Assembly: GCA_010279815.1 (NCBI GenBank)
Contig: QEOQ01000180.1
Location: 295,770-359,769, forward strand
Reading direction: 5' to 3'
DNA: 64,000 nucleotides
From: Brachionus plicatilis
Lineage: Eukaryota > Rotifera > Eurotatoria > Ploima > Brachionidae
The notes under the pieces were generated by a model. The model was not told where the DNA came from. It made no database searches and saw only the letters and a list, made by a program, of their open reading frames with translations. Positions 12,746 through 25,619 of the stretch are shown piece after piece (within the stretch, counting starts at the first letter, position 1; each line of letters starts with the position of its first letter). The position numbers and the translations under genes are program-made.

Positions 12746-13108
12746 TTAATATTCATAACTGTTATAGTGTTTTCGGTTATATGATCCATGGTATGGTTTG
12801 TAATCATAATTTTTGGATTTATATCCGTAGTTGTAGTTGTTATAGCCATTGTGAGAATTATATGGTTTATAATCATCGTAACTCTTGTAATAATTAGGTT
12901 TATAGTCGTATTTATCATAACCATATGGCTTATAATTATATCTATCATATTTTCCGTTGTCATAGTTATCATTGTATCCATACATTGATCTAGCTGAGCC
13001 AGTTTGCATAACCATATCTTGTTCAGGTAAATTTGGTGCCGGAACTGACACAACCATTAAAACTAAACTGGACAAAGCAACAAAAATAAGACCTTTTCCT
13101 GAAATCAT
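12746..13108 (-). CDS. Secreted tyrosine-rich low-complexity protein
   Basis: The frame encodes 120 residues in one exon. Residues 1-22 form a signal peptide: a basic start, a hydrophobic core LIFVALSSLVLMVV and a likely cleavage near SVPA. The mature part is about one third Tyr (26 Tyr in the last 79 residues) in a degenerate repeat of the form DYKPY / NYKPYGYD, with much Asn, Asp, Lys and Gly, and no Cys. Such composition is typical of structural secretions that are cross-linked or dityrosine-rich (cuticle, shell, byssus or adhesive proteins), but no particular family is recognised. A TATA box lies 60 nt upstream and a polyadenylation signal just downstream, so this looks like a compact, strongly expressed gene. 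Role in the organism is unknown. Confidence 0.8.
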   Translation of the reverse strand: MISGKGLIFVALSSLVLMVVSVPAPNLPEQDMVMQTGSARSMYGYNDNYDNGKYDRYNYKPYGYDKYDYKPNYYKSYDDYKPYNSHNGYNNYNYGYKSKNYDYKPYHGSYNRKHYNSYEY

Positions 13109-13167
13109 TTTTTAATTCGAATTCAATTGAAAATTTTTGGTGAATAATTGTAAAAAAAATTGTTGTG

Positions 13168-13175
13168 TATTTATA
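13168..13175 (-). promoter_or_regulatory. TATA box of Tyr-rich secreted protein gene
   Basis: TATAAATA on the minus strand, about 60 nt upstream of the ATG at 13108. The position would leave a 5' UTR of about 30 nt. Confidence 0.55.
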
Positions 13176-13466
13176 CAAGTCTAAGGTCGAAATAAACAGA
13201 AAAAATTTTTGTTGACAATGTTCTTTTTTAGATTTAACTGTGCCAGCTCATTACGATCTGACTTTAAAGCGGTCGATTAATATTATAGGCTATATCTATC
13301 CAAATTTAGATATTAACCTAAGAAATTAATCTAAAAATTTTGAATTTAAAGTCATAAATAATATGTCTTGAAGCAGTGAAGAATTATTTTTAATTCATTT
13401 TTATTTACTTAAATCAAAAATCATTTTATTATATTTTTTAAATAAATTGTTGATATTGTTTTTAGT

Positions 13467-13738
13467 TTAAATGCCACTTTCTGATTTGTTATTTTCGACT
13501 CTATTTACGGGCAAAGCAGCAATTCCTTTTGTATTTGGTTCAAGTTTTTTTTCTTTCAACTCTGATCCTTTGTTAAAAAAGAATAGGTTCATTTAATTAA
13601 TATAATAAATTTAAAATTTATACTGTAACGCTCTGTTTGAAGATACAAAGGACTAATATGAATTAGATATGACGTAGCAGCAATTAGACCAACTAAGCCA
13701 ATTACACCCAAGTTGTTTCGATTTAGAGATATTCCCAT
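13467..13738 (-). CDS. SMIM20/MITRAC7-like mitochondrial microprotein
   Basis: Two exons (13624-13738 and 13467-13567) joined by a 56-nt GT-AG intron give a 71-residue protein. Residues about 10-30 form one hydrophobic membrane segment (VIGLVGLIAATSYLIHI), followed by PLYLQTERYR and a charged tail. This layout, with a single N-terminal helix ending in a PL.....E.Y motif, matches SMIM20 (MITRAC7), a small inner-membrane protein that chaperones newly made COX1 during cytochrome c oxidase assembly. Similarity is short, so another mitochondrial microprotein remains possible. The ATG lies 106 nt after the RWDD2 stop on the same strand and immediately follows a splice-acceptor-like TCTGTTTAG, suggesting a 5' UTR intron or trans-splicing. 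Confidence 0.5.
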
Positions 13739-13844
13739 TCTAAACAGATCATTAATAATTAATAAAAAAATTAACCTCGGGAATTTACACCCCAATTTAA
13801 TGTTAGTCAGAAAAAAAATGAAAATAATTGACACAAAAATTTAT

Positions 13845-14775
13845 TCAGCTTGTGGATGGTAATTTTCCATCTACGCCAAAATATAAATTGAAAACATATT
13901 CCAAATTTTTCTCTTTTAAAAAAACAAACAATATTCCCAAGTCGAATGTCTGATTATTGCTTGTAAATAATTTCTCTTCAAAGTTTTTAAATTTTTTGAC
14001 CGACTCCCATTCACTAGGGCTCAATTCAAAACTTTGATTTTCTCTTATTTGTAGCTTTTGCCAAGGAACACTCCTTAATTTAGCACAGTAACTTTGAACA
14101 CTGGTTCTGTCTCCTTCTACACAAATAATGCCAGGTTTTCCGGGCATAAAAAAGCCAGTAAGATTCAACTCTTGAGCCCACTGTAAAATACATCGACGTT
14201 TTTCGGAACTAAATATGTGATGACTATAGAAAAAAACGCGCTCATAAACTAGTTTGTCAACATTTTTGCTTTCCTGGTTGGGACTTTTTTTCCCAGATGT
14301 ACCATTAATAAATCTGCCCACATTGTCTTTAATCCATTCGATTATATCAAGTATAGCTGAGTCGTTATCATGGGATGACTTGACATAATTTGACAGCTCT
14401 TCGGAAAAATTGCGGTCTAATTTTACGCTTAGACTTCTTACAAAAATATCAGGGGGGCTTGATAGAGGATAAGAGGTTGGCAATCGACACACTAATTCTA
14501 GTGGAAGCTTGGAGATTTTTACATCAAACTTAACTTAAAACTTATTTTTAACATACCTTATTTTGTTCTGTGTTATCATCAACACCATCAGCACTGAATT
14601 TTATTGAAAAGCCTAATTTTTTCTCCAAAAGTGTCTTATCATCTGGTTGAGACAGAAAGACCTGGGCTTCGATAAATGCATCCTCATTGTCAAAAGTAAA
14701 TTCGTTTAAATTTGAATAAATACTTCTTAAAACTTCGATTTCAAGTAGCTGTTTTTCTATATTTTCTTTTTCCAT
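13845..14775 (-). CDS. RWDD2: RWD domain-containing protein 2 (RWDD2)
   Basis: Exon 1 (14557-14775) and exon 2 (13845-14507) are joined by a 49-nt intron to give 293 residues. An acceptor 21 nt earlier is also in frame but would leave an intron of only 28 nt. The N-terminal part is an RWD domain (about residues 5-115). The C-terminal part is the DUF1115 region typical of RWDD2A/B, with hallmark segments YSHHIFSSEKR, LTGFFMPGKPGIICVEG and a final FEEKLF...NLYFGVDG. Human RWDD2B is about 320 residues, so the length is right. The molecular function of the family is not well established. I chose the ATG at 14775 because the family starts close to the first RWD helix; an upstream in-frame ATG at 14874 adds a basic, unconserved stretch. 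Confidence 0.88.
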
Positions 14776-15247
14776 TTGAAATAAAATTTTCCTATTTTTT
14801 TCTAAATTAACTTGAATTTTTTTCTCATTTGAATTAATGTACTCAAAGATAACAATAGCTTTTAGAATAGTCAAAAATGAAAATCAACCATATAATTATC
14901 ATACTAAATTTCATTCAGAAAAATATATCAATTAATTTAATCTTACAAGTATCGATTGAATTTGAAAATTTTCTAGTCACGATTTGCTTTCAAAGAAAAA
15001 TTAAGGCACCTTTTAAAAGTTAAAAAAAATTATGTCTAAAATTTTTATTTAGAAATTGTGAAATTAGTTTCGAATTTTAAATAAATTAAATTTAAATTCC
15101 ATTTAGTAAAAATAGACCTTAACAAAAATTTTACATAAAAATTTCTAATAATATCTAAGCTTAGTAGATCAAATAAATCAAATTTTTTCAGATTTTTTCT
15201 AATAAAGACAAAAATTTAAACAAAAAGGAAGACTTTAAAAAAAATTT

Positions 15248-18200
15248 CTAAAAATAATTTTCTTGATTTAACACCGAGTGTTCTTGGCAAATAGAGGCTA
15301 ATTCTTTGATAAACTCGTCAAATACAACCGCACTGTAAGCAATATTTCTAGAACGCATATCTTCCCAATCTTTATCAGTTATTAAAAAATCATCATCCAT
15401 CATTTCTTTGAAATAAAATTCTTCGATTTGATTCGAATTTCTAAAATAAAAAAAATAAACTTACGAATAAAAAGTCTTATAAAAACAATTACCTAAAATC
15501 AAGCTCTGATCTAGATACTAAATTGTTTTGGTATGACTGATTTTGACATTCAATGTCTCGGCTATCTTCGTTTAGAGGTTTAAAAAAAATGCTAAAAATA
15601 GACTCCATAGAGAAAATTTTTTTCGTTTTTGACTTTTTTTCATTTTGATTCTCAATCAAATTTATATTATTCAATTTTAAATTTTCAGCAATTTTTTTGT
15701 CATTCGGTTTCACATAACTAAAATTGTGTTTCCGTGATTCAATCAATCGTTTAATTAAAAAAACTTTTGCTTTCAGGTATAATAATGAAAAGTTGTTGTA
15801 GGTTTTCGAGCAAGCTTCTATTTTAAACTTTACATTGCTCAGTATCTACAATGAAAATTTTAAAATAAACTTTTACAATTTTAGTAGCTAATGAGGTAAA
15901 TTTAAAAACGAAAATTTGAGGACACCGAAATTGATTCTGTAAATTTTATCAGCATATTCAATTAATGTTTTAAAAAGGAATGAATCGCCAAGAAAGTATT
16001 TGACAAAAAAATAAATTAAATTCATTTATTAATACAAGCTATACAATAGCTTATATGATTTAAACAAAATTTTTTTTCTGTTAATTTTGTCAACTGAAAT
16101 ATTTGATGAAAGATTTAAATTCAGCTCCTATGAAAACTATATAATTAAGTATAAAAAATTCCATAGTCTAAAATCAAAAGCATTATTAAGGCTAATTGTT
16201 AAATGAATCAGCTAAAAAAATTTAACCAAAACTCACAAATAGATTTTAATAGTTAAAATTATTTTTAATGAGCATGTTATTTTATTTTTTAATTGTTTTT
16301 AATCTAAAAGATTTAAATATTGAATTTAAGATAAAAATTAAAATATAAGACTTCTAATCAAAGAACTAGGGAATTTTTCTTAATTTCTTAATTTTTATTT
16401 ATTTAAATAAAAACAAATAATAAGCTTTTTTCATTATTTTAACAAATGAAAAAAAAATTCAATAATCAAATATTAAAATTTCTTAAATTTTTAATTAAAT
16501 TCAATTAACTTATTCCAATCAATAAAATTTATTAATTAATAAATCATTGAAAATTATAAATAAAAATTTACCTGTATTAATGACTTGATATTAGGCTGGA
16601 GAACTAAATTACTATTTAGTAAGTATGAGCGAAGCAACAACTGGGGATAGAAGGCCAGTCTGGCCAAAATACCCGTCACAACAAAATTAATTTGTAAATT
16701 ATTTGTCAACATATGATCTAATCTGTTCAATAAAGCACATAGAAAAGGACCCAAATCGTTTTCCTTATTTGCCGAATTGGTCGATTCAACTCCACTGTCA
16801 AAAGTTTGATTATTCGTACTTGACGAATTAGTTGATGTGTTCATAGATTCATTATAAAGAGGAAATGCAGTCAAGGCATTCGATGTTGTTTGATGCGGAA
16901 TTTCATTTGTTCTTTCTTTTACATCAGTCGAAAAAACTTGGCTGTAGATTTCGAGTATTTCTCCGCACAAAGCATCCAAATCAGTACCATTCTTTCTAAT
17001 GTCAGATTCAATTGTGTCTCGTTGAGTTTCTTGAAGACTATTACTAAAAAATGTATCAATTGATTTTAAAAAATTTTCTAATGAACTATTTAAAAACAAT
17101 TTATTATTTTCTTCATTATAAAAAAAATAATCCATCAATTGATCTCTGTATTGACTTGAAGGCTCATTTGAAATTTGTGATGTCAATTCATTATTTAAAG
17201 TAGCTGTTGATGATAAAGATGTAGCTGTCAAATCGTCATCTTCCTCTTCTAATTCATCATTTTTTTCAATTTTTTCATCATTTTCCGATTCTTCAGATCC
17301 CGATGACTCGGATAATTCATTATCAAATGAAAGAACATAAAAATCATTTGCCAAAGCTCTATTTTTGCGTTTACGTCTGTTGTTATCGCTGCTTCGACTT
17401 TTTTTGCTGCGTTCGGGTTTTATTTTAACCGAAGTGATGCTTGACGAGTCGTACTCAAGAGAATCCAAGTCGGTATTTAGTTCTCGGGGAAACAAGTTTA
17501 TTGTAGAACGAGTACTTTTTGTGTTCTCGTTTATTGAACCGGATGAAATATTCAAATTGAATAGAAATTCTTCTGGATCATATTCGAGCTCTTGAGATGG
17601 TTTGTCCAAAATTTTTGTACTATTTAAATTGGTTAAGTCCGAAACAAAATCGTAAGTAGATGACCATTTTTGAGATTTTTGGCTAGATGATAAAATTCCT
17701 TGTTTAGAGTCTTTTAAATAATCTACAAAATTAAAATTCATTGAATCCAACATCTCCAAAATTAATTCCAAATTATTGGGAACAGACCTTGGTATTAAAA
17801 TGAGCAAAATTTAAATATATTTAAAATTAAGCCGTCTCAAATTAATCCGAATCTTTTTTTTTTATATAAAAAATATTTTATATAAATAAACTTGGTAAAA
17901 TTAATAAATAAACAATTTCAAGTGAGGTACAGACAATGAGAATATTAAAAAATAAAAATTTTTTCTGTGCTTTTTTTACTTTATTGTTATTTTTTTTATT
18001 TGATCCTTCTCTTTTTTGTCCTTTTTGATATTTAAAATAAAGATTTAAATTTGTTACTAATTTTAAATTTAACTAGTTCTCTAATCGACAACAAGCCAAA
18101 TCTCTAAACTAGGGCTCCGTCAATGACCCTGCTTAATTTTTAATTAATGATTAAATTTACCTAAAAGAACAAAAAGTACAAGAAGGAAAATGGCTTCTAA

Positions 18201-21200
18201 ATATCCAAATCTCATTATCTATCAATGTTTCATCTATCAGAAATTTTAAAAAAAGGTCTTTTAGTTATTAGTTTTACCCCCTACATAAATAAATTTTCTT
18301 AGTAAAAAAACTACTGCACTTAAAATTTTTAATTTACTTTACTTTAGGAAGTCATTAAAATAAAAAATTCGTGATTTTTTTCATACTCAAAATATAAAAA
18401 TGCCAGAAAATTGTATTAACCCTCAAAGATAAAAAACACAATTCGGTAAATTATTAAAAAATTTCAAAAATATCAAAGACAAAAATATTTGCTAAAAGCA
18501 TAAATTTAAAAAAAATATTTTTGATTTTAATAAATCTAAAGTAAATTGGAGTTTATTATTTTGAATTCATTGATTTCGTTTAAAAGTAAATTAATCACAT
18601 AATTTAATCAAAGCTTCGAAAGAATTTTATTATTATTAATTAAAAATTAGAGTTTATATTCATTACGGATTATAAAGAGACTAAAAAAATTTTAATTTAC
18701 ATGCTATGAAGCCATTTGTACAAAGGATCCGAGCTATTCAACGTAGAAAAGTTAATCGGTATTGACACTTGGTTAGTTCTGTCCATTGATTGTATCATTG
18801 ATTTGTTGTTGCGATCAGGATCGCTAAAATCAGTAGACAAAGAAAGAAATGTCTGAGCATTTGATCCATTTATCTCGTGTGGATTTTGTTTTAAGGAAGC
18901 TATTTGACTTTTCATCAAATGCCTACACGGCATTAAATACCTTGAATTCTAATCTTATTCTTTTTCAAAATTTTATTTGAACTCTTACGAAAAGACAAGT
19001 TTGTACATGACATCTTCAGAGTTAAGATCGACCAGTGTATAAAAAAACATTAGGGTTACCAAGCAAAGCTTCATTGGAAAAAATTAAACAAATTAAAAAA
19101 TTTTTTAAATTTACTTTATTATTGGCATTTATTCGGTATACTAGAGTATCGAGTAGAGTTATGCGTTCGTCGAATTTTGAGTAGAGTATGAATTTTAAAA
19201 ACATTTTTACCAGATTTGGCTCATTTATAGTTCGTAAAAAAATATCCAAATATAAAGTCGCAGCAATAATCTCTTCGGAGTTATTCTTTTTATTTTTAAA
19301 TTAACAAAAAAATTAAATTATTTGTTTTTTTTACTTGAGTTAAAGCCGGTGCAATCACTGGAATCAAAAAACCATAGTACACATATTGTAGAAGCTGGTT
19401 GGCAATTAAAGAATGAGACACCTATTTTTAAATAATTTTTTAAATAAAAATTAAACAAAAATTAATAACACAAAATTTACTTGAATAACGTTGTTACAAA
19501 ATTCTAATGAATTAACAAATTTGTTTAGAGATGGTATATTTAAAATGTCTGCTTTTTGTAAATATCTAATCTCATCAATGTTTTCAGTCAGATCTAATTT
19601 TTGAGGCAGTTCCGAATACAATCCACTAAGACCTGTAGCTAAAATCTGAACAGCAAAAATAAATAACGGTAAGGCACAGTTAATTAATTTATCTATTTAC
19701 CGGACAAAAATCGGTATTGTAAACTATGTATTTGGCAAGATTCGAGTTTCGGGATGACAGCTGCATAATCATTAATAAAGAATCACGTGCCTGTTGGCCT
19801 GAAGCAAAAATAATATGTTAATAATTTTTTAGTTTAGTTTGTTAATTAAAATCATAGTGCCAAAACCATTATAAAAGTTAATAATTCAAATGCAAGCTTT
19901 AAAGTTAGTCAAATCAGTAAATCAATTAATTTAACTTACCAAATGTGACACTGCCACAATTTGTGCCTATTAGTATTAATTATTTTAGTAATCATTAAAC
20001 TAAAATTTTTTATTTGAAATTGTAAAATATTCACAATAAAAAGCATTTGAAAAAAATTCTTGGTGTCAAAAAGTTTGAACTAAAAAGAAGGCATAAAGTT
20101 GTCCGAAGTCTTAAAATTTAGTAAATAATGTGTCCTATTCTAAATTTCCTTTTTTATTTTTAATTAAATTTTTGTTCATCAAATATCAGTCAATTTTTAA
20201 AATTTTCCTTAGAGTAATCAAATCGAAAATTTTCTACTGTCCCAAAATCTCTGTTCTAAACATAAGAAAAAAATACAATCAAAAATTACGTGAGATTTAT
20301 GAAAATAAGAACCAAATTTTGATAATTATAAAGCAATATTTTTTAAGCGATTTCGATTAAAGCAATTATTAAAATAATTTATAAAGATTATGCCTTAAAA
20401 TTTCATTTTTAAATGGCATACTTTTTTGGCAAAATTCTCTAATTTTCAAACAGCTTTATTTTCCTTTTTTTTCAACAAACACGCTTTATTCTTTTTTTTT
20501 CTGTTTTGAACCAGATATAAATTATTTACTGAAACTTTTCTTATTTTAACCGTAAATAATGCCTTTTTTTCATTTTTTTAATAAACCTCACATAATAATA
20601 ATAACAATAATAAAAAATTACAGCAAATGAGCTTGTGGAGATGGCTTACTTGGAAGCCATCTACGGTAGCTAATCGCGCAAAAATCGAGAGATAAATTAA
20701 GGAACTACAATGAAAGTTACAGAAACGAAACCGAAGTACAATTTATAGAGACATTACAGATATTACATAAGATTATAAAGAACTTTTCAGGTAAAGTAAA
20801 AGATAAAAAGAAAATAATTTACAGAAAATATGGTTACAAATTTAAATATTGATAGAAAATTTCGAATGTGTAGTTACAAGATTGTATAAAAAGAAAGGTG
20901 AGTGAAAATAAAACATAAATGAAAATATGTGATTGTTTTTAATATCCCTTTAAAAATTCTAAATTTCTTTTTGTTAGAGGAGCTTTTTTGATTCGTAATA
21001 TGATTTATGCCTTCTTTTGAAAAAAGTTATCTTCAAAGTATTATTGATTGAATACATAAAGATATTTTCAAAAAATTTAAAATAAGCTTCAATCAAAATA
21101 AAAGAAAATTTTCTTAAAAAATTTAAAATAAATAAAAAAAAACAAATTATTTGATTGTAAACTTATTTGTTTTCAAAACTAATAAATTGGTTTAATAAAG

Positions 21201-22062
21201 TGACCAAAAAATTTTTAAAAAAGATTGTGTATTTTCTAAAATAATATTGTTTAAAAAAAGCAAGCAGCCAAAAATGCTTACCATATGATCCCTCTCGGTG
21301 GATATACGGTATCAAAAGGGTGAATATGAACGCTTTGGACGAATTGATCGATTTAAATTTCTGCTCATTTGAATTTCTTTCTAGAACCAATTCGTTGATT
21401 GCATTGCTCAAAAACATTTGGGAATTGGACACATTTTCAAAAAAAATATTTAACAAATTTGAATTTTTACACATACACACACACAGTTGGTTAAGTACCG
21501 AAATCATATGCTTTTCTATGAGCTCTGAGTTATGGTTCGAACAATGATTAATCAACGAAAACAAGGGACGATGGAATTGATTAAATAAAATTAAATTTGT
21601 TTGTTCATTTATTTGCATTTGGTTAATTAATAGCTCGTAGTACTTCAATTGTTCGTATTTAAGGTCGAACAAATATTCCGGGTAGCTCAAAGTCCATAGA
21701 TAAATGTTTTCAAAAATATTATTTTTTACAACAAAGTCCCAAATTTCACCATGACCTTGGTAATTCTCATATTTTCTTTCCAAAGTTAAATTTTTGGTCA
21801 AATTTAGTTTTTGATTAGCAACTAAGTCCAATTCAGCGATCAGAAAATTGACCATTTGACTAAGATTATTCTTAACTATTTGAATATCATCGTCGTTAAT
21901 GAGACTTTTGTTAAATATCATCAGCACTTGTTTCCAATGGTCCTTGAACACTTCAAATGATACTTGATGCTCGCTTTTAGAGTTCGCATTGGACGCATGG
22001 CTCTGCATTTTTGACTTGGCCACTGTGCCCAAGTGCGATATGTTAAACGAAAACATTTTCAA
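15248..22062 (-). CDS. FHIP1: FHIP1 (FAM160A) FTS-Hook-interacting protein
   Basis: Ten exons join in frame to 1127 residues: 21282-22062, 19701-19798, 19645-19481, 19335-19421, 19115-19285, 18989-19068, 18701-18940, 16572-17787, 15493-15845 and 15248-15440. FHIP1 links early endosomes to the FTS-Hook-dynein complex for microtubule transport. Family landmarks in order are VFKDHWKQV, LNQLCVCMC, PYIHREG, QQARDSLLMIMQLSS, DFCP, ILATGLSGLYSELP, SLEFCNNVIQ, LRTINEP, NLVLQPNIKSLIQ and a final YSAVVFDEFIKELASI. Exon 8 (405 codons) carries a long acidic, Ser-rich, probably disordered spacer between the two conserved halves, as in vertebrate FHIP1. Five introns are 46-59 nt apart from the 52-nt last one; introns 1, 7 and 8 are 1483, 913 and 726 nt. 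Intron 1 has a short inverted repeat (20083-20097 with 21004-21018). Confidence 0.9.
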
Positions 22063-25000
22063 ACTATGACGACAAAATTGATGCTTAAAATTTCGTCATA
22101 TTTTCGATCTAAATTTTGTTAAAAAAGAAAAAAATTTATTTTAATGATTAATGTATATTTATACATAAAATTCAATTTTGGGTTCTCAATTTTGTCTTAT
22201 ATTAATTTAAAAAAAATGTTATGTAATCAAGAATAATTTAAGTGGCATGGCTGTTTTGAGAAAAACACCTAATTATGAATTAAATAATTTGTTAAATAAA
22301 GAATTTTTAAATGAACAAATTTGAATAAAAAACAACTTATTTTTATTTTTTATTTTTTGGATTCTGGACAGGTAAATGAACAATTTTAAACTAGATATTA
22401 ACTAAGTTGAAATTATCTAATAAGAAATTTGACATCTAGTAAAAAATAAATATTTTTATCTTTTTGAACATAATCCTATTAATTTTCGCCTTTAAAACTT
22501 TAAGACTTGATCAGTCGCCCTAAATATTTTAAAATACCTCAAAGTAAAATCATAGGTAATTTTGAATTTGCACTTGATGCTTATTAAAATTGAAAAATTG
22601 AATCAAAAAGTTGTCACATTTAAAAAGATCCCAATTTAATTCTTTAAAAACTCAAAATTTAAAATGAAAAAATTAGTAATTAAGAACCAAATAAAATTTG
22701 AAACAAGTCTAACAATAGGCCACTATTGAAGCTCTTTAAATTTTTTTTGTAGTATCAAAAACAAATTAAATATATTTTAAAATCTATTTTTTCTCAGTTA
22801 TGAATTTACGTTTTTAATGATTTAAGTAAGACTTTAACTTTAAAAATATTAAAACTTTTTCAAGTAATAACTCATTTTTTAATTATTAATTTTTAAAAGA
22901 CCTGAAACTTCTAATTCTAACAAATAATTTGCACTTGATTCTTATTAATATTGAATCAAATTACAGAGATGTCACATTTAAAAAGAATCCAATTTAATTT
23001 TAAACAACTCACAATTTTAAATGACAAGTAATTAAAATGACTAAGTATAAGTGTATCACAAAACTCGATTTTTATTTCATAATAACGAAATAATTCCTTA
23101 GAAATTATTGCAAAAGATTATTAAACTAGGTCTCGAAAAAAGTGTCCAACTCAAATCACCATTTTTCTAGTTGCATTATGTTTTCTATCTAAAAAATAGT
23201 TTTTTTAATATTTCCATGGTAAGGATTATTCAACACGAATCATAAAGTTTTGTTATCAAAAGTCGAATTTTACATACACAAAAATAAACAAATTACTCAT
23301 TAAAAATAAACCCTAGTATAAAAAAAACAACTCTTAATCTTAAATCCTACTTTAGTAGGTTATATCACATTGTAAAGTATTTAAAAAAAACAAGTTTTTC
23401 TTGCCTAAATCTTAAATACTTTTTTTATAAAGAAATCTATTTTTTAATGCAAACTCTTTTTATCTGACAAAAAAAATGATCATAATAGAAGAATACATGT
23501 CAATCTATTTAATTTTAAGATTTGAATAATTTTATTTTTATATTGAAATTTAAAAAAATCTAATTAATTTAATTGGTATAGGCCATGTTTGATCAACGAC
23601 TGCTACTTAATTTATTCATAATCAGGCGTAAAATACTAATGTTTGGCTTCTTTAATTTTTAATCTAGATTAATGAGGTTTCGATTTGAATCCGTCCGAAA
23701 TGAAAAAAATAGAGTGTTTTGGCTCAAAAATAAAAACTAATTACCCCACAAAATTTTATTACTCTAACCTGAGCAATTTAGTTTTTGAATTACTTGTATA
23801 AATTTAGATAGATAGTGAGAAAAATCATAGTTGAAATTATTTTTTTAATTATGATAAATTTTCAGTGAAATTCTTCGTATCTCGCTTTTTCAGCCTAAGT
23901 ATCATGATAATAATCATAATTTTTCTAGTTTCTATAAATAAAATATGTAAACAATTCTTTTGTTTTTCAAACTGAACGCAAAATCTAATGGATTTTGGAA
24001 GCATATGGTTCCGAGTGGTTAACTGATAGCCAACACTGACCGGTATTCATCACAGACAAATTATTAAATTAATAATTTACGAATGCACTTGAACAAAATC
24101 GAACTATACAGCCCGGTAAAAATTTGAAATATTTCAAGAACCTAATTGCTTAATTATGCTTACTTGAACAGAAATTCTTCCCTTATTTTTTCAAATTTTT
24201 CAATATATTCAGAGCGCAATTTAAATATTCACAAATATCGCTTATGTTATATCAATAAATACTAAATTTCAATTATGGCCGGTATTTAGTATATTTTTGT
24301 TTTCAATTATATCTTAATTTTGTTTTCAAAACGTTTTCAAATGAATATTATCCAAATAATTAAATAGGAAAAAACTTCATAATTAATAGTAATTTTGCTA
24401 TTTTTTTGGTCAAATGGCTTGTTCACATATTTGGTTCAGTCTATATAAATGTTAATCCTCAATGAAAATAATTTTGAATTAAGTATATTTTAATTAATAC
24501 ATGAGTCTGAGAAATTAAATTAATATTAGTTGATATCAGTACTTGAAATGCTTGAGCAAAATTCTTTCAAAAATAAGCAAAAGAGACCGATATTTGCCAA
24601 AAATTCAATCATGGGCAAAAACGGTTCTGAAATGGCTGATTAATTTTAGAGAACTACTTGAAAAAATAATGAAAATTAAGTTGACTGATTTTAACAAAAA
24701 AATTCATCAAAACTTATGGCTTATTATTAAAAATGGATCCAAACTTTAATCTTTTTTTAAGGCCTGGATAAACTTTAAAAAAAAAGTCCAATGATTATTT
24801 TCTCTTTAGAGTATTTCATAAATTTTAACGTGTAATAAAATTATTTTTTTTTCAAAAAGAATCTAATTTGCAATTTAATTCATTTTACTCTAATTTAGAA
24901 ATTCTAAATTAAAATTAAATAGTTCTATTTTTCTAAAGTGCCCCAAGTCATTAACCCTAATTTAATCTATAAATTAATTTTTTCTAAAGTTTAAAAGGAT

Positions 25001-25619
25001 CATAAAAAGTGTAAAAATTTTCAACAATGATTATGTAGGAGAAAAAGTTCATGACAACCAAATGGTTTTCACTAAAACGTTTAAAAAAAAATTGATTTAA
25101 CTAAAATAAAAACAATTTTAAGGGCAAGTAGAAGTTGATGATCAATTTAAAACATCAAACATCTTTATTTTTTAAATTTATATTAATTTTATTTATTTAT
25201 TATTTAAATTTAATAAAAATTTTTTTTGCATATTATCTAAATAAGAATAAAAATATTAATAAAAAAAGGACAAAAAAATTTAAGCTTAAAGATATATGAA
25301 ATGAACAACAGCTTCAACTTGCCTTTTTAAAGATATTATTTCAAATATTTTGTAGATATTTCAAATTTTTATTACATGAAAAAATCTCAAATTTTTAATT
25401 TCAAGTAATTTTCGATTTTCTAATTTTGTTAGTTATACAGAATGCCTAAGAGTATTTGTCAAATTCTACTTTTAGTTTAATGAGAATTTTTATGTGTTTA
25501 GGAAAAAAAAATAATTTCAAAAGATTCATTGAAATGTATTCATTTTTGCCACAGATTAATTTTTTTAAATAACCGTATTCCCTTGATAGATATTACAGCC
25601 TTGTAAACAGAAACATAGC
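22063..25619. other. AT-rich intergenic stretch with a diverged duplication
   Basis: No gene is supported. A segment at about 22560-22680 (containing TTTGCACTTGATGCTTATTA and GTCACATTTAAAAAGA) recurs in diverged form at about 22925-23035 in the same orientation. The rest is featureless AT-rich sequence. Confidence 0.5.

Noticed and set aside
12721..13053. 110-codon Ile/Thr/Met-rich minus-strand frame
   Set aside because: It is an alternative frame of the Tyr-rich secreted protein gene; only the frame with a signal peptide and repeat periodicity is credible.
24000..24060. tRNA-like patch (GGTTCCGAGTGGTTAACTG)
   Set aside because: An A-box-like look, but no B box, acceptor stem or anticodon arm could be formed. 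No tRNA gene was found anywhere in the window.
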